From NCBI GenBank assembly GCA_027579435.1, contig JANBPK010000740.1, positions 62,001 to 126,000 of the forward strand: DNA of 64,000 nucleotides, written 5' to 3'. Source of the DNA: Candolleomyces eurysporus. Its lineage: Eukaryota > Basidiomycota > Agaricomycetes > Agaricales > Psathyrellaceae. A model generated the notes under the pieces. It did not search any database and was not told the DNA's origin. It saw only the letters and a program-made list of their open reading frames with translations. Position numbers and translations under genes: made by a program. This document shows, in pieces, positions 33,727-50,707 of the stretch; within the stretch, counting starts at the first letter, position 1; the number at the start of each line of letters is the position of its first letter.

Positions 33727-35379
33727 CATGCTCCAGAATTTGATTAAAGGATACGACTGAAGGCGCGTCTTCGAATTACTACCGGGTCGACATGGAGAGG
33801 GTTTTTTCAACAGTCGCAGTGAGCCCAAGCCTCGGCAGCCTCTGCGCCGTTGGCTTGGAGCAAGGAGCCTGAAGGGACTCTTTGATCTAGCTGTCAGATA
33901 TCAATAGATAGAAGGATTTCTCGCTCGAAATTCTCGATTCCTCTTCCCAGCTGCTCATCCTTCATCAGCGCGCAAAAGGCTAAGCCATCACCCTGTCGTT
34001 AGGTACGGAGCAAAAACTCTCAAGGTACAACAAGAACACATGTTTTCCAAGTTCAGGACTGGACTCTGTTGGGACGGCGAGGCGCTACCGTGGGATGATC
34101 GTACGCTGTCCTGGTGATTTGTAGGTAGCGAATATACTGCTTCATTACTTGCTGCGCCTATTACAGGACTGCGGAAGTCAGCTTTTATCATGCGGGTTAG
34201 TTTGAGCGATCGAGCAGGAAGACAAAGTACTTGAAGAACCCGGGTTTTTAAAAAAACTGNNGCCTCAAACGTTCATCCTCGACACTTCTTGACAATGTCA
34301 ATCAGCATCAGATCTATGATGCGCAAGTCATTGCGTATGTACAAAGTTTCTTAAATAGTATCCTGGAGAATCAATTCAGTTATTCGGACCGCGTTTTTGG
34401 TTGACTTACGGCTGTTGAATTTAGTATAGAAAGACCGAGGTAAATACTTACAGGTGAACGGTGTTTCTGAGGTGACGGGCAAGCAGAACCTGTCTCGCTT
34501 GCAGTTAGTGAGAACTATCGTGCAGAGCTGAGAGAGTAGAGTAGTAAACATGAGTAAACACCAAAGCTACGCTTTCCGGGTGTCTTTGACCTAATTATAA
34601 CCAGCATTCCAGAATGAGAGGGAAGGCGAAAGATCTGTTGACATGACCCTTTGAAGTTTGCTGACGGATTTTGAGCTCGAAGAGGCCGCCGCTGCCGGTG
34701 TGCGGCTAGTTACACTCTCCAGTGTAAGTTTGAGACAATCCAGAAGGGACGTGCCATTATAAGGAAGTGATGCATTCGTCCTGTGTGAAATTTGGGGGAC
34801 AAGAGTGACTGACTACCAGATCAGATATAGGTCTGCCACGCTTTCTCCTCCGATCTCATGATGCCTGGTCGGGTTGCTGGTGTAATGGGGATAGTATTAG
34901 TTAGGTCAACCTCGTCGCAGAAAGCTTGAGTTGAAGGAGGGGAGCTACTCACATCTTTGCCATATCTCGTCTCCAAGCTCTCCAACCGAGACAACGATAA
35001 ACTCTGCGCTCGTTCCTACTCTTGGCTGAGATGTTTTAATCGGACCCGAACACGACTGCCAGCTTCTTGAGATGGTTGAAAGTTGAATGAATCAGTGTCC
35101 GGTTTCGCTCGCTTCGAATCCTTCCAATTTAATAGTAAGTAGGTACCTTCCATTTTGATTTCCTCAAGCTCCCAATTACACGTTACGGCGGCAGTGAATC
35201 AGAGTATCGTGCGTTAATGATGTTACGAACTCTCATATTTGTGATCGGCGTCGCCTGGGCTCGCTCCTCAGAGGATACGGAATGCTGCTCGCCAGAGTAT
35301 TATAAAANTATAAAATCTAAACACCCAAAGCTTTCAAGAAATTACAAGTATTGATACAGCATATTAAGAAGGACCTCAC
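33727..35379. other. Intergenic, no gene seen
   Basis: About 1.6 kb AT-richer than its neighbours, with Ns at 34260-34261 and 35308. Only short ORFs without features. Confidence 0.4.
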
Positions 35380-38300
35380 TCAAACTAATATCCCTTCTGC
35401 ATTCCAGATCCGAACGGTACCGCGGGAGGAGCCAGAGACAATGCGCTTGCCATCAGGAGAGATTACAACAGAAAGCACCAGACCTGTGTGCCCTCGCAGC
35501 GGCTCTCCCACCTGGTTCCCCGTCTCCAAATCCCAAATTCGAATCGTCCTGTCGTCAGACCCAGAGACGATGTGCTTGCCATCGGGTGAGATCGCGACAG
35601 ACTTGACATCGTCGCTGTGCCCTTGTAGTGGCTCTCCTACTTGCGTCCCTGTCTCCGCATCCCAGATCCGAATCGTATCGTCTGTGTAGCAGGAGAAAAT
35701 GCGCTTGCCGTCAGGCGATATTGCGACAGAAACCACCGAATACGTTTGCTCTTGCAACAGCTCTCCTACTTGCTCCCCCGTCTCCGCATCCCAGATCCAA
35801 ATGGGCTCGTCTCTGGAGCCGGAGACAATCCGCTTGCCGTCAGGTGAGATTGCGACAAACAACACCGAACCCCTGTGCCCTTGCAGTGGGTCTCCCACCT
35901 GCATTCCCGTCTCTGCGTCCCAGATCCGAATCGTGCTGTCTCCAGAGCCGGAGACGATACGCTTGCCGTCACGCGAAAAAGCGACAGACAAGACCAAACG
36001 TTCGTGCCCCTCTAGTGATTCTCCAACTTGCATCCCCGTCTCTGCATCCCACACCCGGATCGTCTCGTCATCGGAACCGGAGACAATCAGCTTGCCGTCA
36101 GGCGAGATTGCAACAGAGTTGATATCGCCTCTGTGCCCAAGCAGCGGTTCTCCGACTTGCGCTCCCGTCTCCATGTCCCAAATTCGGATTGTTCCGTCCA
36201 AGGAGCCGGAGACGATGCGTTTGCCGTCAGGCGAGATGGCGACGGACTGCACCATCGAACTGTGCCCTTGAAGTTCGAATAGGCAGTTTACATCTGAAAT
36301 GTAAGAAACTGGTCAGATTCGTCAATGAGTTGAACATCTCCACTCACCCTCAGTGTACTCCTGCTGAAAATTTTCGACCACCCTTCGGTCTTCATCCGAA
36401 CCGCTCTTCAGCAGTTCAACGAGAGGAGCGCTGATGTCACGCCACTTTCCGAGCTTGATATTCCCCGAATATTCTTGCAAAATGTCGACCGTGTTGCGTA
36501 GGAGTTCATATTTGGCATCCAACTCCAACTCCGGTACCCTGTTGTCCCATGATCGAATCGTTTCGATAACTTCATCATAAAAGAACTGGGGTCCTGTTTC
36601 TGGGATGGAATCAGATCAAATCTTGGGCGGGAAGAATAGAACGCAGTAACATACCATCCGCAAAGACTTGCTTTAAAACGTCATCCACGGGCAGGTTTGC
36701 CAATATTTTCCTCACAGCGTCAGCCCCATGGTAGAACGTGTCGATCTCCAGCAACTTGGTAGAGTTTTGAAGAGGCTCGTTGCGCAAAGTATCCCAGAAA
36801 GATAGGTCGTTGGGATGAGCATGGGATTGGAGGCCATGAGGACGGGCTTTGGGGACATACGGGCTCGCCGTCTCACCCAAGACGAACGAGTAATGGATTT
36901 TCTGGCCCTCGTGGATCTTTCTAGTCGAGCCAAAGTGGGGTCTAATGATAGACGTGTAAGTAACCGGAAGAATGGGCTGGTATTCGAAAAACCTACACTC
37001 GCGTAGTGCCATTGATGCCAGGCTGACTTCTCGCAAAGGTAAGTCGGTGGAAAGGAAGCATTTCGAAAAGATGCCACCAGAATCCTTTCAGCGATTCTTG
37101 AAACTCGATTTGCTCGGTGGATAAGAGTTTGCGCTTGTACGTGCCTACCCGAAGGCCAACCTCGACGGCTTGCGATGCCATCCACCGCAAAGGTGGCCGA
37201 CTACGATCCATCCCGGCGTTGTTGGCGTTTCCACCGCCGCTACAATGCAAGGTTATCATCGAACAGCCAGAGGACGAGTAATGACGAGGAACTTACATGT
37301 CGGAGTGTCCTCCAGGGAACCATACTTCCAATACTTGCGGATGAACGCGGTCACTATGACTCCTTCGGCCCGATTTGTCCTTGGCTTCTACCCCGGGAGG
37401 GCGCAAGGATGTGCCTCCCCACGCATACTCAGGCAGGAACTTCACTCTTCGCTCGTCCAAAGCCAATGCGTGACGAAAATAGCAGACGTGAGTCATGCCC
37501 TCTGTCGTTCCAGGTAACACCCGCTTCCCTCTTGCAACGCCGATGGAAGAGACCGTGTCCCTTGTTAAGGATATGAGTGTTAAATCGTTGACGCTGGCCC
37601 AAATATCACATACCACGCTCCGACAAAATGAACTCTAACATCTGGGCGCGAGAACGCTTGTTTGAACCGTTCGGCCATTGATACCTCTCCTGACTCCGGG
37701 GAAGCCTTCTTTTTCGCCAATCCCAGCGCTTCCTTGAAGCGCTCTCCCCATGTCGGCTTGCCTGTCGACACATCCGGCTTAGCCAATCCAACGGGATCAG
37801 CCCATTCTTCGTTGCTGGTTGGGTCTGCGTAGAGCTCGTATGCACTGTAATGAAGCACGATCGTGTAAGGATCAAACGATCATAGCTTACTGGATAGGTC
37901 CGAGATACTCACAAAGGGATCTGCATCTCGTTTCCCTTATGTATAAGGCCGACCTGCGTTCGTTGAATAGCAAATTCGGGGAGATTGGACGAGCCACGTA
38001 CCTTTTCAATCATCGCCGACAGCGCGCGGACTTGGAAAGCTCCACGGGAGAAACCTAGTCACTATTCAAAAGCAGTTCGTCATTGAAAGAGTAGCTTGCT
38101 TACCGAACAAAAAAAATACAATCACCCTCCTGGTAATTGTCTGCCAGCCACCGATAGGCACCTTGGACAGTCTTTTCGAAATTCCTGTACATAGTTGATA
38201 GAAATCAGGAGTCGACATCGTAGGATAATCAAATGACTTACCAGGCGATCGCCAAGTCGACCTTGTGCCACAGAACTTGCTTTCCATATTTCAGGGACCT

Positions 38301-38830
38301 CCAGTGCGGTCGAGCGTATGTCCCAATCCCGCTATTGTACCAGGTGCATTGGTCGTCGTCGGGCCCCTTCAGGATGAGATTGTATAGTTCGATGACATTT
38401 GTGTTCTAGGAGAACGAGTTAGTGACGAGTCGGCGTGACTCGCGTTTCCCGTTAGTATGTATGCACGCACCTTCGTTCCAAACTGATTCGCAGTGCCGTC
38501 AATGCAGACAATGAGGTTCCGGCCACCCATCTTGTGGCCGCAAGGCATCGTCTTCAACTCAGGTTTCGGCCGCGAGTGTTTCGGACAGCAACGGCAATCA
38601 CAATCTTCAGTGTCGTTCTCTACTGAACGGCGTCAGTCATCTGATCTCGACGTTGGGTACGAATTCGTGCTTACCACGAGGCGCTTTATGGGGAGGACCT
38701 CGACGATTATGGCTCCCTTTCGCATCGTGCTCTGAGGGAAGATGTCAATGACATCGTCACAGGGGATAGCATTCAGTCGATACTCACCCGGAAGCTCGTC
38801 AACTTCAACGACGCGCTTCCTCGCTTCCAT
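35380..38830 (-). CDS. DUF2235 hydrolase-like domain fused to seven WD40 repeats (about 926 aa)
   Basis: Thirteen exons: 38788-38830, 38675-38731, 38471-38622, 38242-38405, 38104-38184, 38002-38054, 37913-37953, 37614-37844, 37297-37560, 36997-37239, 36655-36941, 36348-36599, 35380-36293. The DUF2235 (Tle1-like alpha/beta hydrolase) part has GRNLIVCIDGTANQFGTK, NTNVIELYNLIL, the nucleophile elbow FLFGFSRGAFQVRALSAMI (candidate Ser in GFSRG), HFVGAWDTVSSIG, and HALALDERRVKF with WFPGGHSDIGGG. A helical linker follows, then seven WD40 repeats of about 43 residues (GHSDDVKSVAISPDGKHIVS type) in the last exon. The T run at 38107-38114 is one base too long; seven Ts give the family motif and a 927-codon frame. 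Probable cytosolic enzyme-sensor fusion; bacterial Tle1 relatives are phospholipases, activity here unproven. Confidence 0.86.
35395..36260 (-). repeat. WD40 repeat array with high internal identity
   Basis: Seven units of about 129 bases. On + each carries a gcttgccgtcaggcgagatt-type block, and neighbours are far more alike than WD40 units in housekeeping proteins. This suggests recent unit duplication or concerted evolution. Confidence 0.7.
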
Positions 38831-41800
38831 GATCCAGAGGTAATACGAGGGGTTGAGAAGCTGTCGACGGAGGAGTGGGAAGCATGCTCTATATACCAAC
38901 GGTTCGGGGTTTACCTTGTGCCCAAAATTGAGTGAAACGTTTTCAACTTCGGTACAATGACAGATGGCACTTTCATGGACTGATTGTCGCCCATAGAGGT
39001 GAAATGAAGTGTGTCTGCCTCGAGGGTTATCGCATGTTGAATTATTTTGCCACAAGCATAAATTTTCAGAACGCGAGAACGTCAAATGGAATTTGGGGCA
39101 AACCTGAGTATTGAGTCATGGAACACGAATGCTGCGACATGAAGACTTCCGCCATCACCACGTTGGTTTCGCCTTTAAATGAAGATATCAATAGTGACAG
39201 GAGACTGGTGAGGCGCTCGGGATCCAATAAGAATAGCCAAATCTTCACACCTTCGGCGCCACCTGCAAATCCCTGCAAACCTCCTCGAGGCTCGAACGAA
39301 TCAGAAAGCTCAAAGAAACCCTTACAACGATGGTGACAGGCGATACGACGGGTCCCGGGACATGCGGAGCTGTCCTTGTCCTCCATATCAACGTGAGCCG
39401 AACTACGCCCATCGCGAGGCAGTCGTGAGGCATGGTTCAGGGTCTCAGGCAATTCCGTGTATGAGGTCAGGACGCTGGACGAGCCCTATGGCCGTTGACG
39501 CTCATCTAACCTAATCTGTTGCATTGAAAGGCGCCAAACCTACATTTCTTCGATCAGATCGTTCTCTACCCGCATCTTCCCGCTTGTCACATTTGCACCC
39601 TTTCCCATTGAAGCGGAAGGTTCAGCCATACTTGCCCCGGGGTACACGAGCAAAGACACCTTCAACATTCGACCTGTACGCCACCGCGGCCGAGAAGGAA
39701 ACGTCAGTAGTTGACTGAGATAAAAAGGTAGCGAAAGAAATAAACGCACAAGTGCGCTCCCTCGTAGAAGGGATCTGAGAACGTTGCGGGAAGACATCGA
39801 CTTGAGAGGCCTGGTATCTCCGTTTTGCTGGCAGCCTCAAGAGATTGAGATGGCAGGAAGCCGGAGCTGTCACGAATCGATCGCGTTCGCTGTTTGCTTA
39901 AAAAAAAGAGGTCAGATAGTAGGCCCTGAGAGAACGACGAAGCCTACGGAAATCCATCGCCTTGAATAGTTGCTAGCTGCGAGTCCATACCTATGTATCT
40001 TGTCTGCTGAAACTCCCATTCACACTATCAGCTTCGAGAAGAGATTCAACGGTTTGGTGAACGGCCTGAATAGCTCTCGATCGATCATGTATGTATTCGA
40101 TGTTCGGGTATTTTAGACCTGACGCGATGAGTTAGAGCCGTGACTGTCCGGGAGCCCGGGAAGGGAGGAGTACACGTACATAGGACTGTGGTGCGAAGTG
40201 TGTGCTTGGAAGAGATGCCGGCGCTATATTGACTGGGTGCGTGTAGAGCTGTTGAAGTAAGGAGTGTTCGATAACAAATCACGGATATGTTTGGTGTTCA
40301 TTGAGGCGGGAGTCAGGAAAGATCATTCGACGCACCAAATTTGCGCTGGGGCGGAATTGAGAGCTCTTCTGTACGTTGTGACCAATTAACCAACATGAGT
40401 GAGTGTTGCCCACAAAAAAGCCCTTGAAGTGAGCTAGAAAAAGGTGATGAAGCAACGCAGGGTTGGAAATTCGATGAACAGAAGTGGAGACAGCGTCAAT
40501 GTGCAGCGCCAAAGATGAAAAATGAAAGCTGGGGAGGACCCAGAGTCAATGCAGAAGCGAAACAATGAGCACAAAACCCGAATGCAAAAGAGAAGCGATG
40601 GAAGAAAAGATGGTCAATTGGTGTTCGGTGAGTTTTACATGATCGAGTGATGAAGCACAATAGGTGAAGCGCGGAACGAGAGCCTGCTGGCCAGCCAGTA
40701 AATTCATGAACCATATGCAAGGCAGAGGTGTCACGTACCAACAAATCCTTGTTCCCTGAAGGGCGTCTCCCACATCCCGTACAGCATCCGCCGTTTCTTT
40801 CTCCTTTCTCCTTGCCTCTGTCACGACCGCTCTGAGCTCTCATCCGTCTCCTCCCTCGACCTTCGTCCTTCCATCTTCTCGGTTGTTGGAGGCGGTAATT
40901 ACAACCCACTTGCGCCAGGCTCTTCAAAGGCCTCGCTCGACCTATCTCTGAGAACCCCAGATGGGCGTATGGTCCACCGGAAGTCGAGGAACGGGAACCA
41001 TCTCGGGTGAACGAGTCCAGGCGTTGACAATGGAGAGAGTTGCTATGAAGGCAGATGTGGTTGGGTATATGACGATTCAATACCCCTATTGGCGAATTGG
41101 AGAAATTTTATCCTCATCGGCTCTGCTAGTACGGGTGGGGCTTCGGAAAAGTGTCAGCGGGGCGTTCCGCTCCTCCTGCTGTAGCGTTCTTTACGTTTCG
41201 AGAGGGCTGGAGCAGTGTGGCAGGCAAGGTGGGGTTGATTGCTGGAGCACTGGACGAGGCCACACGAGGGGTAGAGCGGGGTGGACACTGATAGAGGGTT
41301 GGCGCAAGCTAGCGGTCAAGAAATGACCTCACGCAAGATCTGGATCGACCCTCATGAGTGCAGAGCCCTCTCTCCAACGTCCCCTCGGACACTGATTTAT
41401 ATGTGTGGGAAGGTGAAAGACGATCGAGACCCGGTTGATCAAGGAGAGAATGGGGCTGCATGTGCGAGAGGTAGAAAGGGGGAGGTTAAAGTCGAACGGA
41501 CATCCATCCCATCGAGTCTTGAACGCCGATTGGGTGGCTGTGACCGGAGTTGATCATCTTATCTTATCTCCGCTCTCCCGAAGACCGAGGTGTTTGCCGC
41601 TCGATTCTCCGACAAAGTTGGGACCGGAGGCTCCGAACGGCGTTTGATGGGTGGACACCAATGCTGGCCACGACTACCATAGGGGCGGGTTCCATGAACG
41701 AGAGGGTAGTCGATGATAGTTCTGGTGGGTGCTCTTGCTCTTCCACTCACTCTGTCCCCACCCCTCGGTTCTAACACCATTCATAGTCGTGTTCCACGCA

Positions 41801-42659
41801 CCTCCTCCATGGATCTCTGACAACCTGACTGAAGCAGAGGCCGCCGATCCATCACACCTGCTGCCCTTGTCTATCGTGTAATATGTCCCGCCGCGACGTC
41901 GTTTGGACTCGTGAATGTTTACGTGCCTTGGTCATGAACGTGTAAAGATGGAAGCTGATAAGGGGGAAATGATGAAACAAGCGAGAGAAAAGGAAAGACT
42001 GGGCCCAACTGCGTCTCACTTCCTTCCCTACTAGATCACGAAGCCTGAGGCAGAGTGGATTGTATTTGAGGCTGATCGCAGTTGGTGGAAGATCGTTGCC
42101 CTCGTCCGCAGTCTGTACGTATGTACGAATTTGTAAAATCAGGCGTGGAGGGATCAGCAGCTGCTATCCTCGTGTGCAATAATGACCCCTCAAAACGCCT
42201 ATGACAGACGCTTTGCCCTCGGAGCTGGTACTGGAGTGCGCATATAGTTGAGAGAATAACAACCGAATGATGATTGAGTGAGCGAATCGAGCAAGCATTC
42301 TTTCCGTCATCAGCCCACATAGCGCGAAGGCCAGAGACTGTGATGCGTCATCGCCTCATGAACCAGAACGTCAAGAAGGATTCTAGCCTCAAATTCTTTG
42401 ATGAGGGCAGATGAACAAGTAATCAGGTCCGTTCAAGTTCGACTCTTCCGCACTCGCATCGTACACTTCCATGAGGGTTGCATACGTCGATTATATCTCA
42501 ACGATCATTTGTACGGTGCGTCGGCATGCGAGCTCTCTCTACAAAGGATACAGGATGATATACACTAGAGTACTATAGGAGAAAAAATCTGCCCGCGCTC
42601 AAAGATGTAAAGAATTACGTATTGATAAAACATCGCGATAAAGATGTCAAAGAAAGGAA
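38831..42659. other. Long stretch without a convincing gene
   Basis: About 3.8 kb. Minus ORFs at 39066-39452 and 40496-41080 (128 and 194 codons) and + ORFs at 40961-41326 have no recognisable domain, signal peptide or splice pattern. No repeat or RNA gene seen. Confidence 0.35.
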
Positions 42660-43014
42660 CAGCATAGGAAGGACCTCGTTCTCAGACCAATATCCCTTCT
42701 GCATTCCAGATCCGAACTGTACCATCCCCGGAGCCAGAGACAATGCGCTTGCCATCAGGCGAAATGGCGACAGACGACACATAACGAGTGTGGCCTCGTA
42801 GCGGGTCCCCCACCTGCTTCCCCGTCTCCAAATCCCAGATCCGAATCGTCCTGTCGTCAGACCCAGAGACGATGTGCTTGCCGTCAGGCAAGATTGCGAT
42901 AGAATTGACATCGTCGCTGTGCTCCCGTAGCGNCNCTCCCACCTGTCCACCTCGGAAAGCACCAAGCAGGTATAGCCCCAATGTCTTTTCTCCCAAANNT
43001 TTGTCGTCGCCCAT
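42660..43014 (-). pseudogene. Duplicated 3' fragment of the WD40 gene
   Basis: Encodes the last two WD40 repeats (SDDVNSIAILPDGKHIVSGS, then SSVAISPDGKRIVSGSGDG) and ends in GTVRIWNAEGILV-stop, identical in its last residues to the gene ending at 35380. The similarity continues into the 3' flank (aaggacctc, ccaatatcccttctgcattc). Upstream of the second-last repeat the frame leaves WD40 and there is no start, so this is a duplicated scrap. Ns at 42933, 42935 and 42998-42999. Confidence 0.75.
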
Positions 43015-43070
43015 GATCGGGTATATATCCGAATACGTTCATCCGATGAAAGCTTTCACTTTCATTCTGA

Positions 43071-44695
43071 ATGCCCCCCCCTATACCTACTAATGTGGTT
43101 CTGATGGTTGATTTAGTGACATGCATATTCCTCTTGGTTCTGACAGGTTTCGCCCTCTTTATGAGTCCGGCCGTCTACCCTTCGCTGACCCCTTCCCGCC
43201 TATCTCTAGGAATACTCGCAGGAACGTCAATCATTCTCATCAGATTGATTGCTCGACAGAATCGGATTTGTCGGAATCATCCTCCTGGCACGAAACATAG
43301 AACGAGCGCTTACGCTGTCGGAAGCCTTGTCTTGTTCTTGCTATTCGCCGCTGGAACCATCATCTACTGCGCAAGAATTATCGTGTCGATAAAGGAGCTG
43401 TTGTGCGTTGCTAGGACTCTTAAGGTGGATGGCGATGGAAAGATCATAGGGGCTCTATGGTGTAATGGGAGCTCAGTCTCTCAGACTGGCTCCCCAAATT
43501 TTGAAATGCACGAAAGAGATACACCCGACTATGCGCTGTCTTTTGCGTTTGGGATCATAGCTCAGCTCGTGTTCTTTATTGCAGATGGCCTTTTGGTAAG
43601 GCTTTCTTCATGCCATAATTTCCCAGAGGCTGACTTCCTGCCTTTCTTTTCTTTACATGATTTAGGTGTACCGATGCTATCTCATCTTCGTTGAAAGACG
43701 AGCGGTTTATATACCCGTTATGGTTATCTATGCCATCTGCGTCAGTGAGTATCAACCATATTATCCCGGGTAAACACACACATACATGTTCAATCATTTC
43801 AGTAATATCGATGATTGAATTAGCTCCTTCTTTCGCACCCAAGAAAACTTACCTTCTGGATTCTCTGCCGGGATACCTTGAGATGGGTGGCGGCGGGCTT
43901 TCAGAGGAAGCAGAGAATTATCTGCTGAAAGTATGGTGGGCCATGTCTCTCATGACGAACATTATAGTCACCGCCTTGATCGTTTTCCGTATTTTCCGTC
44001 AACTGTACCTCACTGCTAGCTTCACTCGCACCACGTAGGTTAAGTTTTATTTTGGGGCCTATTCACTGAATGGACCTCTGGAACATCCAGGCAGTCCCTC
44101 GACGGCGATGGACAAGTCCCGCAAGACAGTGATGGACGTGGTGGTGGAGAAGGTGACGGAGGAGTTAAACGACGCTTGAAGATGCCAACTTGGATTCTCC
44201 AACTCCGACGCAAAGGCAAAAATGTCATGCGTGGGTGGCGCTTGCAGTCGGTATACACCGGGGTCGCCATCATACTGGTTGAAGCTGCCTTACCCCCCGC
44301 ACTGTGTGGCATCTCTGCAGTGATTGCGTACTACTCGTGGAATTACTATTTTGGTTGGAGTGGCTATTTGGGTTGGATGGTGTCACGTTTTTTCCAGGCG
44401 TCTTGGCTTGGGACTAGTGTAAGTCTTTTTTNCATTATGCGTGGTCTTGTGCGTATATCGGTACTCATCTGTTCATGTTGATATCACGAAGGTCTTGGCC
44501 CCACAACTTATCGCTATCCATGCTTTACAGAGTAGGCAGTACTCGATGCTCGAAGTTGCATCACTACTTCCTCGTGCGGGGACAATTGAGGGACCTGTGA
44601 GACAGCCCGACATTGAGACACAAGCAACGAACGAAGACTTGACCACCAGCATAGGGTCTCCGGGCCCGTCCAGACGAGGTGAAGAGCATCTTTGA
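43071..44695 (+). CDS. Multi-pass membrane protein, diverged paralog of the 55-64 kb family (about 434 aa)
   Basis: Exons 43071-43146, 43210-43595, 43666-43744, 43803-44034, 44091-44418, 44492-44695. The 63-base first intron is a multiple of three, so the frame also stays open if it is retained; the paralogs splice at this place. Hydrophobic segments: LVTCIFLLVLTG, AVGSLVLFLLFAAGTIIYC, QLVFFIADGLLVYRCYLIF, VYIPVMVIYAICV, IIVTALIVFRIF, VAIILVEAALPPALCGI, ending with VLAPQLIAIHAL. The conserved ADGLLVYRCY junction places it in an Agaricomycete 7TM-like family of unknown function. It lacks the about 40-residue hydrophilic N-terminus seen in the three paralogs; a WD40 scrap lies just upstream, so the 5' end may have been lost by rearrangement. 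Confidence 0.72.
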
Positions 44696-45080
44696 ATCGA
44701 CAAGATCCAGGCGAGGGTACTTCAATGCGGAGATGACGGAGAGCCAAGCCCGTACTTATGAAAAAGCTTTTATTTTTACCGTACATCCTTTACCATTCCC
44801 ATTCGCCACCGGCACGCGGAACCATAGTCCCCACTCCCGATCTTGTTGCTACTTACTCTCTGAGGCTCCCACCAATACCGAATTCGGTCTATCGTTGAAG
44901 GAACCAGGGAAACCAATACAACTCGTGCTTGGAACAAGTGTAAACAACGTCTACATAATACGAATGCTATTTCATCTTCTAAACTTCTTTTCTGACGCTC
45001 AAACGAGCCGGATCAAACGAAAGTAGGTATATTTTTGTGTCTCGTCTTCCCACTCCCAAAAGTCCTTGCTCCAACATCAT
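44696..45080. other. Intergenic, convergent 3' ends
   Basis: Between the membrane protein and AROM; nothing else seen. Confidence 0.5.
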
Positions 45081-50354
<5,274 letters not shown>

Positions 50355-50707
50355 TGTCGACGATGAGGAGCAGCGAGACTCCGTTGGTCGACGTTCGCGA
50401 TGAGATGAGATAAAGTTGGGGGGCGGGGTGGTTGACTGGGTGGATTCGTCGCGAAAGTGGAAATTTAAGAGGCCGAAACCCCACGTGCGGGTATTTGTAT
50501 TTCGGGATTCAAGTCCGAGGACCTGCCAGCCACATCCGTCCTGGACAATCGCATCGGAGAAATGGGCCAAGCAATGACTATATAGCGGTATCCAAGAACA
50601 GCGTAGATTAGATGATAGTGGTGTTAAGAGAGAAGGAACCGGGAACTTGAAGCATATGATAAGATAGTACACATTTAGATATTTGATGCAAAATCATCCA
50701 TCCTTGA
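50355..50707. other. AROM promoter region
   Basis: 5' flank of AROM and 3' flank of RKI1, which lie in the same direction. No clear TATA box. Confidence 0.5.

Noticed and set aside
35628..36271. Long + strand ORFs rich in Pro/Ser/Arg
   Set aside because: Antisense of the WD40 array; their repeats mirror the WD40 units.
40496..41080. 194-codon minus ORF with a basic middle
   Set aside because: No recognisable domain, mixed composition, no conserved start or splice pattern; likely chance.
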